Origin: Trueperaceae bacterium
GTDB lineage: Bacteria; Deinococcota; Deinococci; Deinococcales; Trueperaceae
Reading direction: 5' to 3'
DNA length: 40,685 nucleotides
Assembly (NCBI GenBank): GCA_011390735.1
Contig: JAABRV010000004.1
Location: 1 to 40,685 of the forward strand
Position numbers and translations under genes: made by a program
Shown here: positions 26,325-35,259 of the stretch, in pieces
Layout of the letters: each line of letters opens with the position of its first letter
Position numbering within the stretch: position 1 is the stretch's first letter
Notes under the pieces: generated by a model
What the model was told of the DNA's origin: nothing
The model's database searches: none
Seen by the model: the letters and a program-made list of their open reading frames with translations, nothing else

Positions 26325-27785
26325 ATGCCCTTCCGTGACGTCATCGAGATCACCGCCCAGGGTGGCAAGGGGGGCGACGGGGCCATGTCGTTCATGCGCC
26401 TCAAGTACATCCCCAAGGGCGGACCCGATGGCGGCCACGGAGGCGACGGCGGTGGCGTGTGGCTCGAAGCGATCGACGACGTCACCTCGCTCGACCGGCT
26501 GGTCACCCGGCAGGTGTACAAGGCGGGCGTGGGCCAGCAGGGGGAGGGCCGCAACCGCGCGGGCCACGGCGGTGCGGACGTCACGATCCCCGTGCCGATC
26601 GGCACCGTCGCGAGCGATGCCGACACCGGCGAGGTGCTGGCCGACCTCGTCGAGGTGGGCCAGCGCGCGCTCGTCGCCGCCGGTGGCGTGGGCGGCCGCG
26701 GCAACTCCGCCTTCGCCAACTCCTACCGGCGCGCGCCGCGCTTCGCCGAGTACGGCACGCCGGGCGAGAAGCGGAGACTCCGGCTCGAGCTGCAGACGAT
26801 CGCCGACGTCGGGCTGGTCGGCTACCCCAACGCCGGCAAGTCCAGCCTGCTGGCGGCGCTCTCCAACGCGCGCCCCAAGGTGGCGGCCTACCCCTTCACC
26901 ACGCTCAGTCCCAACCTCGGGGTCCTCGAGCGCGATCACCAGCGCCTGACGATCGCCGACGTCCCCGGCATCATCGAGGACGCGCACCTGGGCCGCGGGC
27001 TCGGTCTCGAGTTCCTGCGGCACATCGCGCGCACCCGGCTGCTCGCCTTCGTCGTCGACCTGGCCGACGACCCCGTCGTCCACCTGGAGGCGCTGCGTGG
27101 CGAGCTCGAGGCGTACGACGCCGACCTGCTCGAGCGTCCCGCCGTGGTGGTGCTGAACAAGCTCGACCTCGTCGGGGCGGGGGAGGCGCAGGCGGGCGCC
27201 GAGCTCCTCGCCGACTTCGGGTTGCCGACCTTCGCCGTGTCGGCGGCGACGGGCGAGGGCCTGGACGCCCTGGTGGCGGCCCTGTTCCAGCTGGTGCCGG
27301 AGGCGCCGCGGGTGTCCGGGCCGCTCCCCGCCCGGCGGGTGGTCGCGCCCGAGCCGTTGCGGGTCGCGCGCGACGCCAGCGGCCTGGGCTGGGTCGTCCA
27401 CGGCCGCGAGATCGAGGCGCTGGTCGCCCGCTTCGACCCCACCAACCGCGACGCGGTCGCCTACCTCCAGCGCCACTTCGTCTCGCTCGGCGTGTCCAAG
27501 CTGCTCGCCAAGGCGGGCGCGCAGACCGGCGACGAGGTCGTCATCGGCGACGCGGTGTTCGACTACTTCGACGAGGCCGCGATCGAGGCCGAGACGCGCG
27601 CGGCCGAGGAGGCCGAGCGGGCCGAGGCCGAGGCGGCGGAGCGCCGCTGGAGCGACGACGACGCGGCCGAAGACGTGGCCGCGGTCGATGACGTGGACGC
27701 GGGCGACGATGCGGGCCCGGCCGGCGTCGACGGTGGCCCGCCTTCCGCGACCGGCGACGACGGGGCCCCGCGTAGCGCGTGCTAA
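26325..27785 (+). CDS. obgE: GTPase ObgE/CgtA with C-terminal OCT domain
   Basis: [55 protein letters not shown]1; [22 protein letters not shown]. Confidence 0.98.
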   Translation: MPFRDVIEITAQGGKGGDGAMSFMRLKYIPKGGPDGGHGGDGGGVWLEAIDDVTSLDRLVTRQVYKAGVGQQGEGRNRAGHGGADVTIPVPIGTVASDADTGEVLADLVEVGQRALVAAGGVGGRGNSAFANSYRRAPRFAEYGTPGEKRRLRLELQTIADVGLVGYPNAGKSSLLAALSNARPKVAAYPFTTLSPNLGVLERDHQRLTIADVPGIIEDAHLGRGLGLEFLRHIARTRLLAFVVDLADDPVVHLEALRGELEAYDADLLERPAVVVLNKLDLVGAGEAQAGAELLADFGLPTFAVSAATGEGLDALVAALFQLVPEAPRVSGPLPARRVVAPEPLRVARDASGLGWVVHGREIEALVARFDPTNRDAVAYLQRHFVSLGVSKLLAKAGAQTGDEVVIGDAVFDYFDEAAIEAETRAAEEAERAEAEAAERRWSDDDAAEDVAAVDDVDAGDDAGPAGVDGGPPSATGDDGAPRSAC

Positions 27786-27867
27786 GTTGGGCGCGCTGGG
27801 CCCGCACGCCCTCGGGGCCAACGCCCTCCGGGCGGACGCGCACGCGCGCGGGCCCTTTCGCCGGAAC

Positions 27868-28482
27868 ATGACCCAGACCCCCGATCGCGACCTCGTCCTC
27901 CGCTTCCCGCCGACCGGTCCCTGCCGCCGGCCGAGCATCGCGCCGTACTGCGAGCGCGTTCGCGCGCGCCTGTCGGCCGAGCGCTTCGCGCACGTGATGC
28001 GGGTGGCGGAACTGGCCGAGAGCATCGCCCTGGCCAACGCGTTCGACGACGGCGACCTGCGGGCCACGCTGCTCGCCGCCGTGCTGCACGACGTCGCGCG
28101 CGAGGAGGACGTCGAGACGCTGTTGCGGCTCGCGCCGCCCGAGAACGACATGGAGCGCAGCCACCCGATGGCCGTCCACGGGCGCGCCGGCCGCGCGATC
28201 GCCAGCGACTGGGGCATCAACGACGAGCGCGTGCTCGACGCCATCGAGGGGCACGTCTTCGGGGTCCGCCCGGGCGACCGCGTCGGCATGGCGGTGTACG
28301 TGGCCGACGTGTCTGAGCCCGGTCGCGGGGTCAACGACGACATCCGGGAGCTGGCCATGGCTCACTTGGAACGTGCCTACCGTCGCGCGGTCCAGACCAA
28401 GGTGCGTTACCTGCGCAGTCGCGGCAAGGACGTCCATCCGCGTACCCTTCAGGTGCATGAGGAACTCGGCCACCCCACGTGA
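27868..28482 (+). CDS. yqeK: HD-domain YqeK-like (bis(5'-nucleosyl)-tetraphosphatase, symmetrical)
   Basis: RFAHVMRVAELAESIALANAFDD...TLLAAVLHDVAREE...SHPMAVHGRAGRAIASDWGI...AIEGHVFG; located between obgE and LCP/rsfS. Confidence 0.9.
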   Translation: MTQTPDRDLVLRFPPTGPCRRPSIAPYCERVRARLSAERFAHVMRVAELAESIALANAFDDGDLRATLLAAVLHDVAREEDVETLLRLAPPENDMERSHPMAVHGRAGRAIASDWGINDERVLDAIEGHVFGVRPGDRVGMAVYVADVSEPGRGVNDDIRELAMAHLERAYRRAVQTKVRYLRSRGKDVHPRTLQVHEELGHPT

Positions 28483-28486
28483 CGCC

Positions 28487-29812
28487 GTGAGCCGCGACCG
28501 CCTCCGCCGGCGGCGGGCCCGCTGGTTGCAGGCCCTGGGGCTGGTCGTCGCCCTGGCGGGTCTCACCGGCTACTGGCTCGACCGCGACGTCGAGCGCAGC
28601 GAGCTGACCGACGTGCAGCGCGACATCCTGGGGCTCGACGAGGGCGTCGCGCACTACAGCTTCGTGGTCGCCGGCCGCGACCGGCTGTACTACCCCGAGA
28701 TGAGCACCCCGGTGTACGGCGCGGACGGCGAGATCGTGGCCTGGAACTACCGCGGCCCGCGCAGCGCGGACGGCACCAACACGGACACCATCCTCTACGT
28801 GTCGATCGCGGGGGACGACGTCACCCTCATCGCCATCCCGCGCGACCTCTACCTCGAGCCCTGGCAGACGAAGATCAACGCGATGTACTACTACCAGGGG
28901 GCCGAGGGACTGCGGCGCACCGTCTCCGAGGTGCTGGGGCTGCCCGTCGACTACCACGTCATCGTCAACCTCGACATCTTCAAGAACGTCGTCGACGCGC
29001 TCGGGGGCGTCGAGGTCAACGTCCCCTATCGCATGCGGTACGTCGACGTCGCTGGCGGCCTCGACATCGACCTCTTTCCCGGTGCGCAGGTCCTGGACGG
29101 TAAGCGGGCGGCGGACTTCGTCCGCTACCGCGAGACCGTGCGCGGCGACTACGACCGCATCGACCGCGTGAAGACGCTGGCCTACGCCATGCTGCAGCGC
29201 GTCCGCGACCTCAACGTGCGGGCCGTCACCGTGCTGCCCGAGCTGATCGAGACCGTCCTCGCCGACGTCGAGACGAACGCCAGCCCGGCGCTCGTGCGCG
29301 AGCTGCTGCCGCGCCTGGCCCGCCTGCAGTTGCAGGCGGCGACGCTGCCGACCGTCGAGAACGAAGGGACCTCGCTCCTGCGCACCGATCAGCGCGAGGT
29401 CGAGACCTTCCTCGCCGCCACCTTCGGCGGCACCGCGCGCGACTGGAGCGAGCCGCCGGACGTCGTGCTGCAGGTGATCGACCGCTCCGGCCGCGAGGGC
29501 CTCGGCGAGGCCTACGTCGAGCGGCTCGTCGCGATGGGCATCCCCGAGGCGCAACTCGTGACGACGACCGCCTCGCCCGACCCCGCCGGCTCCCGGCTCA
29601 TCGCGGTGGCCGAACACTGGTCCGACGCGGACTACTTCGCGGAGCTCCTGGGGGTCGGCAAGCAGCAGATCGACCGGTTGCCGTTCGTCGCCGGACGCGC
29701 CATCGGCCTGCAACTCGTGCTCGGCCAGGACGCCCCCGATCCCTCCCCCTCGCCCGAACGCGTCGCCTCGCTCGAGGTGGTCGCGTTCTCCACCCCCCCG
29801 GCCGCGCCATGA
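28487..29812 (+). CDS. LytR-CpsA-Psr (LCP) family cell wall ligase
   Basis: DGTNTDTILYVSIAGDDVTLIAIPRDLYLEPW...KINAMYYYQGAEGLRRTVSEVLGLPVDYHVIVNLDIFKNVVDALGGVEVNVP...DGKRAADFVRYRETVRGDYDRIDR. GTG start; ATG 28457 is possible. Confidence 0.93.
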   Translation: MSRDRLRRRRARWLQALGLVVALAGLTGYWLDRDVERSELTDVQRDILGLDEGVAHYSFVVAGRDRLYYPEMSTPVYGADGEIVAWNYRGPRSADGTNTDTILYVSIAGDDVTLIAIPRDLYLEPWQTKINAMYYYQGAEGLRRTVSEVLGLPVDYHVIVNLDIFKNVVDALGGVEVNVPYRMRYVDVAGGLDIDLFPGAQVLDGKRAADFVRYRETVRGDYDRIDRVKTLAYAMLQRVRDLNVRAVTVLPELIETVLADVETNASPALVRELLPRLARLQLQAATLPTVENEGTSLLRTDQREVETFLAATFGGTARDWSEPPDVVLQVIDRSGREGLGEAYVERLVAMGIPEAQLVTTTASPDPAGSRLIAVAEHWSDADYFAELLGVGKQQIDRLPFVAGRAIGLQLVLGQDAPDPSPSPERVASLEVVAFSTPPAAP

Positions 29813-30213
29813 GTCGCGGCGAAGGAGCCCAGGTGACCGAACCGAACGCCGCCGACGCGAACGCCGCCCCCGCCGTGCCCGACGAGGTCCAGCTGATCGT
29901 GGACGCGCTCGACGACAAGCGCGCCAAGGACATCGCCGTCCTGCGCCTCGAGGAGGTGTCGGAGACGCTCGACTGGTTCGTGGTCGCCACCGGCGAGTCC
30001 GCCCTGCAGCTGCAGGCGCTGGAGGACGGCGTGCGCGAGCGGCTCAAGGCGGCCAAGGTACCGATCCGGGCGGTCGAGGGACCGTCGAGCCGCTGGATCC
30101 TGATGGACTACGGCCCCTTCGTCGTCCACCTGATGAGCCCCGAGGCGCGCGAGTTCTACGACCTGGAGGGCCTGTGGGCGGACGCGCCGCGGGTGGACGT
30201 GACGCCTCGATGA
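29809..30213 (+). CDS. rsfS: Ribosomal silencing factor RsfS
   Basis: LIVDALDDKRAKDIAVLRLEEVSETLDWFVVATGESALQLQAL...WILMDYGPFVVHLMSPEAREFYDLEGLWADA. Confidence 0.96.
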   Translation: MSRGEGAQVTEPNAADANAAPAVPDEVQLIVDALDDKRAKDIAVLRLEEVSETLDWFVVATGESALQLQALEDGVRERLKAAKVPIRAVEGPSSRWILMDYGPFVVHLMSPEAREFYDLEGLWADAPRVDVTPR

Positions 30214-30608
30214 AGGAGTCCGTGCACCCGACGAAGTCGGGTGCCAAGGAACACCCGACGCAGTCGGGTGTTCCCAAGCATTGGGCCGAGGCCCTGGCGC
30301 GCGACGCGCTCGAGCGCCGCGGGTGGACGACGGTGGCGGCCAACGCCCGCGTCCCCGGGGGCGAGCTCGACCTGATCATGCACGACGGCCGGGCGCTCGT
30401 CTTCGTCGAGGTGCGCCAGCGGCGCGGCGAGGCCCAGGGCGGCGCGGCCGAGAGCCTGGTGGCGCGCAAGCGCGCGCGCGTGCGGCGCGCCGCCGCGCTG
30501 TGGCTCGCGCGCCACGGCGGCGACGATCGCCCCGTCCGCTTCGACGCCGTCCTGGTGGACGGCGATCGCCACGCGCCGCGCCTCCGCCTCGTCCGCGACG
30601 CCTTCTAG
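30210..30608 (+). CDS. YraN/UPF0102 family nuclease-like protein
   Basis: HWAEALARDALERRGWTTVAANARVPGGELDLIMHDGRALVFVEVRQRR (GELDLI...VFVEVR motif). Confidence 0.9.
   Translation: MKESVHPTKSGAKEHPTQSGVPKHWAEALARDALERRGWTTVAANARVPGGELDLIMHDGRALVFVEVRQRRGEAQGGAAESLVARKRARVRRAAALWLARHGGDDRPVRFDAVLVDGDRHAPRLRLVRDAF
30225..30274 (+). repeat. Two near-identical hairpins in tandem at the 5' end of yraN
   Basis: CACCCGAC-GAA-GTCGGGTG (30225-30243, 8 bp) and GGAACACCCGAC-GCA-GTCGGGTGTTCC (30248-30274, 12 bp). Confidence 0.85.
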
Positions 30609-30624
30609 CCCGGGGTCGGCTGCC

Positions 30625-32148
30625 GTGCCGCGCATCGCCATCGTCGACGTCGGGTCGAACACGGCCAAGCTGATCGCCCTGGAGTACCGCGCGGACCACA
30701 GCTGGCGTCAGCTCGACGAGCTGCGCGCGGTCGTGCGGCTGTCGTCGGGCCTGGACGACGGCGGCCTGCTGCGGCCGCGCCCCTATGCCCGTGGCTTGGC
30801 GGCCCTGCGCACGTTCGCCAGCTACGCCACGGCGGTCGGCGTCGATCACCTGGTCGCGACGGCGACGAGCGCCGTTCGCGATGCGCGCAACGGGCCCGAG
30901 TTCGTGGCGGCGGTCCGCCGGATGGGCATCGACCTGCGGGTGCTGGACGGCATCGAGGAGGCGCGCATCGGCGCCCTGGCCGTGGTCAACGGGCTCGACG
31001 TCCGCGATGCGGTCAGCCTCGACCTGGGCGGCGGCAGCTTCCAGCTGGCCGAGATCGCGCAGCGGCGCTGGCGGCGCGGTGGCAGCTGGCCGCTCGGCGC
31101 GGTGCGTGCCCAGGAGCGCTTCCTGCGGGGCGATCCCCCCAAGGCCAAGTCGGTCCGGGCCCTGCGCGTGGCCGCGAGGGCGGCGGTCGAGGCGTTCATG
31201 GCCGGCGCGCCGCCGCCCGCGACCTTCGTCGGTCTGGGCGGCACCGTGCGCAACCTGGCGAACGTCCACCAGAAGCGCGTCGGCTACCCCCTCGACCTGC
31301 TCCACGGCTATTGCTTGCCCGCCGACGACCTGCGGGCGCTGGCCGACGAACTCGTCGGCCTCGACGCGGCACGGCGGGCCGACGTGCCCGGCCTCAACCG
31401 CGACCGCGTCGACATCATCGTCGCCGGCGCGGTGGTCGTGGCGGAGGTGGTCGCCGCGCTGGGCGTGGACGCGCTGCGGGTGTCCGGCCAGGGCCTGCGC
31501 GAGGGCCTGTTCTACCCGTTCCTGTTGCCCGCGTCCCCGGAGCACCTGCTCGACGACGTGCGCGGCTTCTCCGTGCTCAACCTCATGCGCCAGTACCACG
31601 ACGATCCCGCGCACAACGGCCACGTGCGGGCGCTGGCGCTGGCGCTCTACGACGGCCTGCGGCCGTGGCACCCGTTCGGGGATGCCGAGCGCGAGCTCCT
31701 GGGTCACGCGGCCTGGATCCACGACATCGGCATGGCGGTGGACTACTACCGCCACGAGCACCACGGGCTGGCGTTGACGCTCGGGCGGGCGCTGCCCGGC
31801 TTCAGCCACCGGGAGCAGGCGCTCCTCGCGCTGCTGGTCCGCTACCACCGCAAGGGGAGCCCGGGCGCCGACGGCTTCGGGGCGCTGTTCGAGCCCGGTG
31901 ACGACGACCGCCTGCGGCTGCTGGCCGGCGTCCTGCGGCTCGCCGAGTACCTCGAGCGCGGCAAGGCGCAGCGGGTGACCGGCCTGGAGGTGAGGGCCGA
32001 GGGCGACGCAATCGTCGTCTGGGCACGCTCCGAGGGCGACATCCACGTCGAGGTCGAGGCGGCGAACCTGCGCCGCGACCTGTTGGCGCAGGCGCTCGGC
32101 CGGCCCCTGCGCGTGGTCGGCCGCGACGACGTCGATGGTGCGCCGTGA
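30625..32148 (+). CDS. Ppx/GppA phosphatase family protein with C-terminal HD-like domain
   Basis: IAIVDVGSNTAKLIALEY...HLVATATSAVRDARNGPEFV...VSLDLGGGSFQLAEI...FVGLGGTVRNLA; C-terminal HAAWIHDIGMAVDYYRHEHH. Confidence 0.93.
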   Translation: MPRIAIVDVGSNTAKLIALEYRADHSWRQLDELRAVVRLSSGLDDGGLLRPRPYARGLAALRTFASYATAVGVDHLVATATSAVRDARNGPEFVAAVRRMGIDLRVLDGIEEARIGALAVVNGLDVRDAVSLDLGGGSFQLAEIAQRRWRRGGSWPLGAVRAQERFLRGDPPKAKSVRALRVAARAAVEAFMAGAPPPATFVGLGGTVRNLANVHQKRVGYPLDLLHGYCLPADDLRALADELVGLDAARRADVPGLNRDRVDIIVAGAVVVAEVVAALGVDALRVSGQGLREGLFYPFLLPASPEHLLDDVRGFSVLNLMRQYHDDPAHNGHVRALALALYDGLRPWHPFGDAERELLGHAAWIHDIGMAVDYYRHEHHGLALTLGRALPGFSHREQALLALLVRYHRKGSPGADGFGALFEPGDDDRLRLLAGVLRLAEYLERGKAQRVTGLEVRAEGDAIVVWARSEGDIHVEVEAANLRRDLLAQALGRPLRVVGRDDVDGAP

Positions 32149-32879
32149 GCCGCGGTCCCACGCCCTTCGCGCGCGGCCGGGCGGCGGCCGGGCGCACACA
32201 GCTGCCGGCCCGCGTGCGCGTCAAGGTCTGCGGCGTCACGCGGCCGCAGGACGCCGTCGCCATCGAGGCCGCGGGCGCCGACGCGGTGGGTGTGATCTTC
32301 GCCGCGGGCTCGCGCCGACGGGTGGACGTGGCGCGGGCGGCCGAGGTGCTCGCCCCCCTCGGGCCCTTCGTGGCGCGCGTCGGCGTGTTCGTGTCCCCCA
32401 CGCCGGAGGAGGTCCTGGCGGCGGTGGATGCGTTGCGCCTGCACGCGGTCCAGTTGCACGGCGAGCTCGCCGCCGGGGACGACGCGAGCTGGGCGGCCCT
32501 GCGCGAGCGCGTCGCGCTCATCCGGGCGGTCGCCTGGTCCCCGCAGCTCGACCTCGACGCGTTGGCGAGGTCCGGCGCGGACGCCGTGCTGGTCGACGGT
32601 CCGCGTGCGGGCAGCGGCCGGCCCTTCGATTGGGCGGGTGCCGGCAACCTGCGACGCCTCACGAACTGGGTCCTGGCGGGCGGCCTCGAGCCTGGAAACG
32701 TCGCGCAGGCGATCGCGAGGCTCGCCCCGCCCGCCGTCGACGTGGCGTCGGGCGTGGAGTCGGAACCGGGGATCAAGGACGCCGGCCGCTTGGCCGCGTT
32801 CATGGCCGCCGTCCGCGGCGCCGAGGCGGGGTTCGCTGACGATCCGCCGCACCACGGACCGGCCGGCGGCGCGGCCTGA
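32145..32879 (+). CDS. trpF: Phosphoribosylanthranilate isomerase
   Basis: VRVKVCGVTRPQDAVAIEAAGADAVGVIFAAGSRRRV...LHAVQLHGE...AVDVASGVESEPGIKDAGRLAAFMAAVR. Confidence 0.95.
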   Translation: MSRGPTPFARGRAAAGRTQLPARVRVKVCGVTRPQDAVAIEAAGADAVGVIFAAGSRRRVDVARAAEVLAPLGPFVARVGVFVSPTPEEVLAAVDALRLHAVQLHGELAAGDDASWAALRERVALIRAVAWSPQLDLDALARSGADAVLVDGPRAGSGRPFDWAGAGNLRRLTNWVLAGGLEPGNVAQAIARLAPPAVDVASGVESEPGIKDAGRLAAFMAAVRGAEAGFADDPPHHGPAGGAA

Positions 32880-32903
32880 TCCGCGCCTCACGCGCTTCCT
32901 GCG

Positions 32904-32912
32904 TTGTCCACA
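32904..32912 (+). promoter_or_regulatory. DnaA-box-like TTGTCCACA
   Basis: Matches TTNTCCACA. Confidence 0.6.
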
Positions 32913-32922
32913 GTTTGGCCGA

Positions 32923-32946
32923 GTTCTCCACAGCGATGTGGAGAAC
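32923..32946. promoter_or_regulatory. Inverted pair of DnaA-box-like 9-mers TTCTCCACA / TGTGGAGAA
   Basis: Perfect 10-bp inverted repeat GTTCTCCACA-GCGA-TGTGGAGAAC. Confidence 0.6.
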
Positions 32947-33080
32947 CCGCACGGCGTTGGCGCGAGCCCGCTCACAGACGCCGCAAACCGACCAGACTCG
33001 TCCAGCACGTGTTTTCTCCGCTTCGTCGCGAACGGGCGCCGCCTACCAGAGAGGCACCCGGGTTGTCAAGTACCCACCGG

Positions 33081-33089
33081 TTATCCACA
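33081..33089 (+). promoter_or_regulatory. Perfect consensus DnaA box TTATCCACA
   Basis: Exact match to the canonical R-type 9-mer. Confidence 0.7.
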
Positions 33090-33206
33090 GCCTCGTACGC
33101 GCATGCACGACCCGGAAGGGCCGTCCATGGGCCCCCTCGGGCCGCATCGCGGCCACGGCCTGACGCCCCGACGCGTCGTAGGATGGAGCGCATTCGAGGA
33201 GGCCCC

Positions 33207-33515
33207 ATGCAAGTGATCACCATCGCCGATGCCCGCCGCTTCTCGCTCGCCCGCGTCGAACGGCGTTCGCTCGTCGACGCCCCCGACCTGCGGGTCGAAC
33301 TCGTCTGTTTCGAGGCCGGCCAGCGCGAGGATGAACTCGACCACGCCGCCACCGTCAGTTACCAGGTGCTCGAGGGCGAGGCCCTCGTCCGCGCCGGCGA
33401 GGAACTCGTGCGGCTGGGCAAGGGGAGGCTGCTGCGCGTCGACCCGGGGACGGTCCACACGCTGGAGAACGCCGGCGGCGGCCTGCTGGTCGTGCTGTCG
33501 ACGCGTGCCGGCTGA
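33207..33515 (+). CDS. Small cupin-domain protein
   Basis: VSYQVLEGEALVRAGEELVRLGKGRLLRVDPGTVHTLENAGGGLLVVLSTRAG; GAGGAGG SD. Confidence 0.85.
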   Translation: MQVITIADARRFSLARVERRSLVDAPDLRVELVCFEAGQREDELDHAATVSYQVLEGEALVRAGEELVRLGKGRLLRVDPGTVHTLENAGGGLLVVLSTRAG

Positions 33516-33549
33516 GCACGCGGGGTAGGCCAGACATCAGGGGCCACCG

Positions 33550-35259
33550 GTGAGCGTCAGCTTCGCGGCGCCGGCGTTCCTGGCGCTGCTCGCGACGCTG
33601 CCGCTGGTCGTGTGGTGGCACGTGACCCGGCTGCGTCACCGGCCGCGGCAGGTCGCCGCCCTCTTCCTGTGGGAGCAGGCCCTGCGCGACGCCGCCCGCC
33701 GCCGACGCTGGCGGCCGACGTGGTCGCTGCTGCTGCAGCTGTTGGCCGTCGCCGCCGCCGCGCTCGCGCTGGCTCAGCCGAGCGTGAACTGGCAGGGCCC
33801 TCCCGACCTGGTCATCGCGCTGGACGCCGGCGCGCGCATGCGGGCCGTCGATCCCGAGGGCGAGCGCGCTGCTCGGGCGCGGCAGGCTGCCCTGGAGCTC
33901 GCCGAGCGCGCCGGCGCCGTGGCCGTGGTGCGGGTGGGCAGCGTACCGGAGCTGGCCCTCGGCTTCACCCGCGACCGGGGCGCGCTGCGCGCCGCCTTGG
34001 AGGCGTTCGAGGCCGGTGACGCCGACGTCGACGTCGAGCGTGGCCTCGATCTCGCGCGCAGCGTCGCGGACGGGCGCGAGGTCGCCTGGGTGAGCGACGA
34101 CCCGGGACCGCCCGCACCCGGCATCACCCGCGTCGACGTCGCCGGCAGCGGCCGCAACGTGGGCATCGCCGCCTTCGACCTCGGCATCCAGCAGGCGTTC
34201 GTCGGCGTCGTGTCCGATCATCCCCGGCCCGTGTCGGTCGGCGTGGTGCTGGAGCGTCTCGACGGCTCGCTGGTGGCGAGCACCGAGCTGCTGGTGCCCG
34301 CCGGCGGGCGCGCCAGCGCCACGTTCCCCGTCGACGTCGTCGGCGAGATCGTCCGCGCGCGCCTCGATCTCGGCCCGCTCGCCGACGCCCTGACGCTGGA
34401 CGACGTCGCCTACGCCGGCCGCCGCGCCCTGCGGGTGGTGATGGACCAGGACGAGCCGGCCCTACGGCGGGCGCTCGGCGCCGTGCCCGGGGTCGAGGTG
34501 CAGGTGACGGGCGCCGCGCGCTTCGTGGCCGCCGACCTGCGGGTGTTGACCGGGGTCGCGCCGGACGGGTTGCGGCCGGGCGACCACCTGCTCCTGCCGG
34601 CGCCGGCGGCCGAACCCGAGGCCCGGCGGGTGGCCGACTGGGACCGCGCGCACCCGCTGATGCGCTTCGTCGACCTGCGCGAGACGGTCGTCGGTCTCGG
34701 GCCGTCGACCGGGGGGGCAACCGGCCCGGCCACGGCACCCGCACTGCCGTGGGCGACCGACGTCGCCACGTTGGAGTCCGAGGGGTGGACGGTGCTGGCG
34801 CGCACCGGCGACCTGCGGCCGGTGCTGGCCTTGCGTGAGCGCGATGGCGTCCGCGCGTTCGCGTTCGGCGCCCATCCGAGCCAGACCGACCTCGTCTTGC
34901 GCGCCGCGTTCCCGACGCTGGTGGCGAACCTGGTCGAGCTCTTCCGGGGCAGCGGCCGGGCGCCCCTCGGCGTGAGGGCCGACGACGGTGCGCGGGTCAC
35001 CGAGCCCGGCCTCGCCCGCGTCGGCGGGCGCGAGGTGACCGTCAGCCTGCTCGACGAGACGCAGTCGCGGCTGCCGGGACCTCAGCCGGACGACCGCGAG
35101 ACGAACGCCGGGGCGCCGCTGCGGGTCGAGCGGCCGACGCCGCTGGCTTGGTGGCTGGTGGCGATCGCGGCGCTCGCGCTGCTCATCGAGTGGTGGGGCT
35201 GGGCGCGGGGTCCGGGCGCGCGGTCGCGACCCATGACACCTGCACCAGGTCGTCGGTGA
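33550..35259 (+). CDS. BatA-like N-terminal membrane region plus VWA-like domain protein
   Basis: SFAAPAFLALLATLPLVVWWHVTRLRHRPRQVAALFLWEQA (aerotolerance-regulator N-terminal); VIALDAGARMRAV degenerate VWA; C-terminal TM PTPLAWWLVAIAALALLIEWWGWAR. Confidence 0.82.
   Translation: MSVSFAAPAFLALLATLPLVVWWHVTRLRHRPRQVAALFLWEQALRDAARRRRWRPTWSLLLQLLAVAAAALALAQPSVNWQGPPDLVIALDAGARMRAVDPEGERAARARQAALELAERAGAVAVVRVGSVPELALGFTRDRGALRAALEAFEAGDADVDVERGLDLARSVADGREVAWVSDDPGPPAPGITRVDVAGSGRNVGIAAFDLGIQQAFVGVVSDHPRPVSVGVVLERLDGSLVASTELLVPAGGRASATFPVDVVGEIVRARLDLGPLADALTLDDVAYAGRRALRVVMDQDEPALRRALGAVPGVEVQVTGAARFVAADLRVLTGVAPDGLRPGDHLLLPAPAAEPEARRVADWDRAHPLMRFVDLRETVVGLGPSTGGATGPATAPALPWATDVATLESEGWTVLARTGDLRPVLALRERDGVRAFAFGAHPSQTDLVLRAAFPTLVANLVELFRGSGRAPLGVRADDGARVTEPGLARVGGREVTVSLLDETQSRLPGPQPDDRETNAGAPLRVERPTPLAWWLVAIAALALLIEWWGWARGPGARSRPMTPAPGRR

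Noticed and set aside
25308-28358. 1016-aa antisense ORF over rplU-rpmA-obgE-yqeK
   Set aside because: Antisense of confidently identified genes; low-complexity Arg/Gly/Ala/Asp composition typical of high-GC shadow ORFs.
30376-32199. 607-aa antisense ORF over ppx/gppA
   Set aside because: Shadow ORF of the Ppx/GppA gene; biased composition, no domain.
32880-33206. Chromosomal replication origin (definitive call)
   Set aside because: DnaA boxes are present, but there is no dnaA, dnaN or parAB nearby, no clear AT-rich unwinding element and no strand switch in gene orientation; reported only as a DnaA-box cluster.
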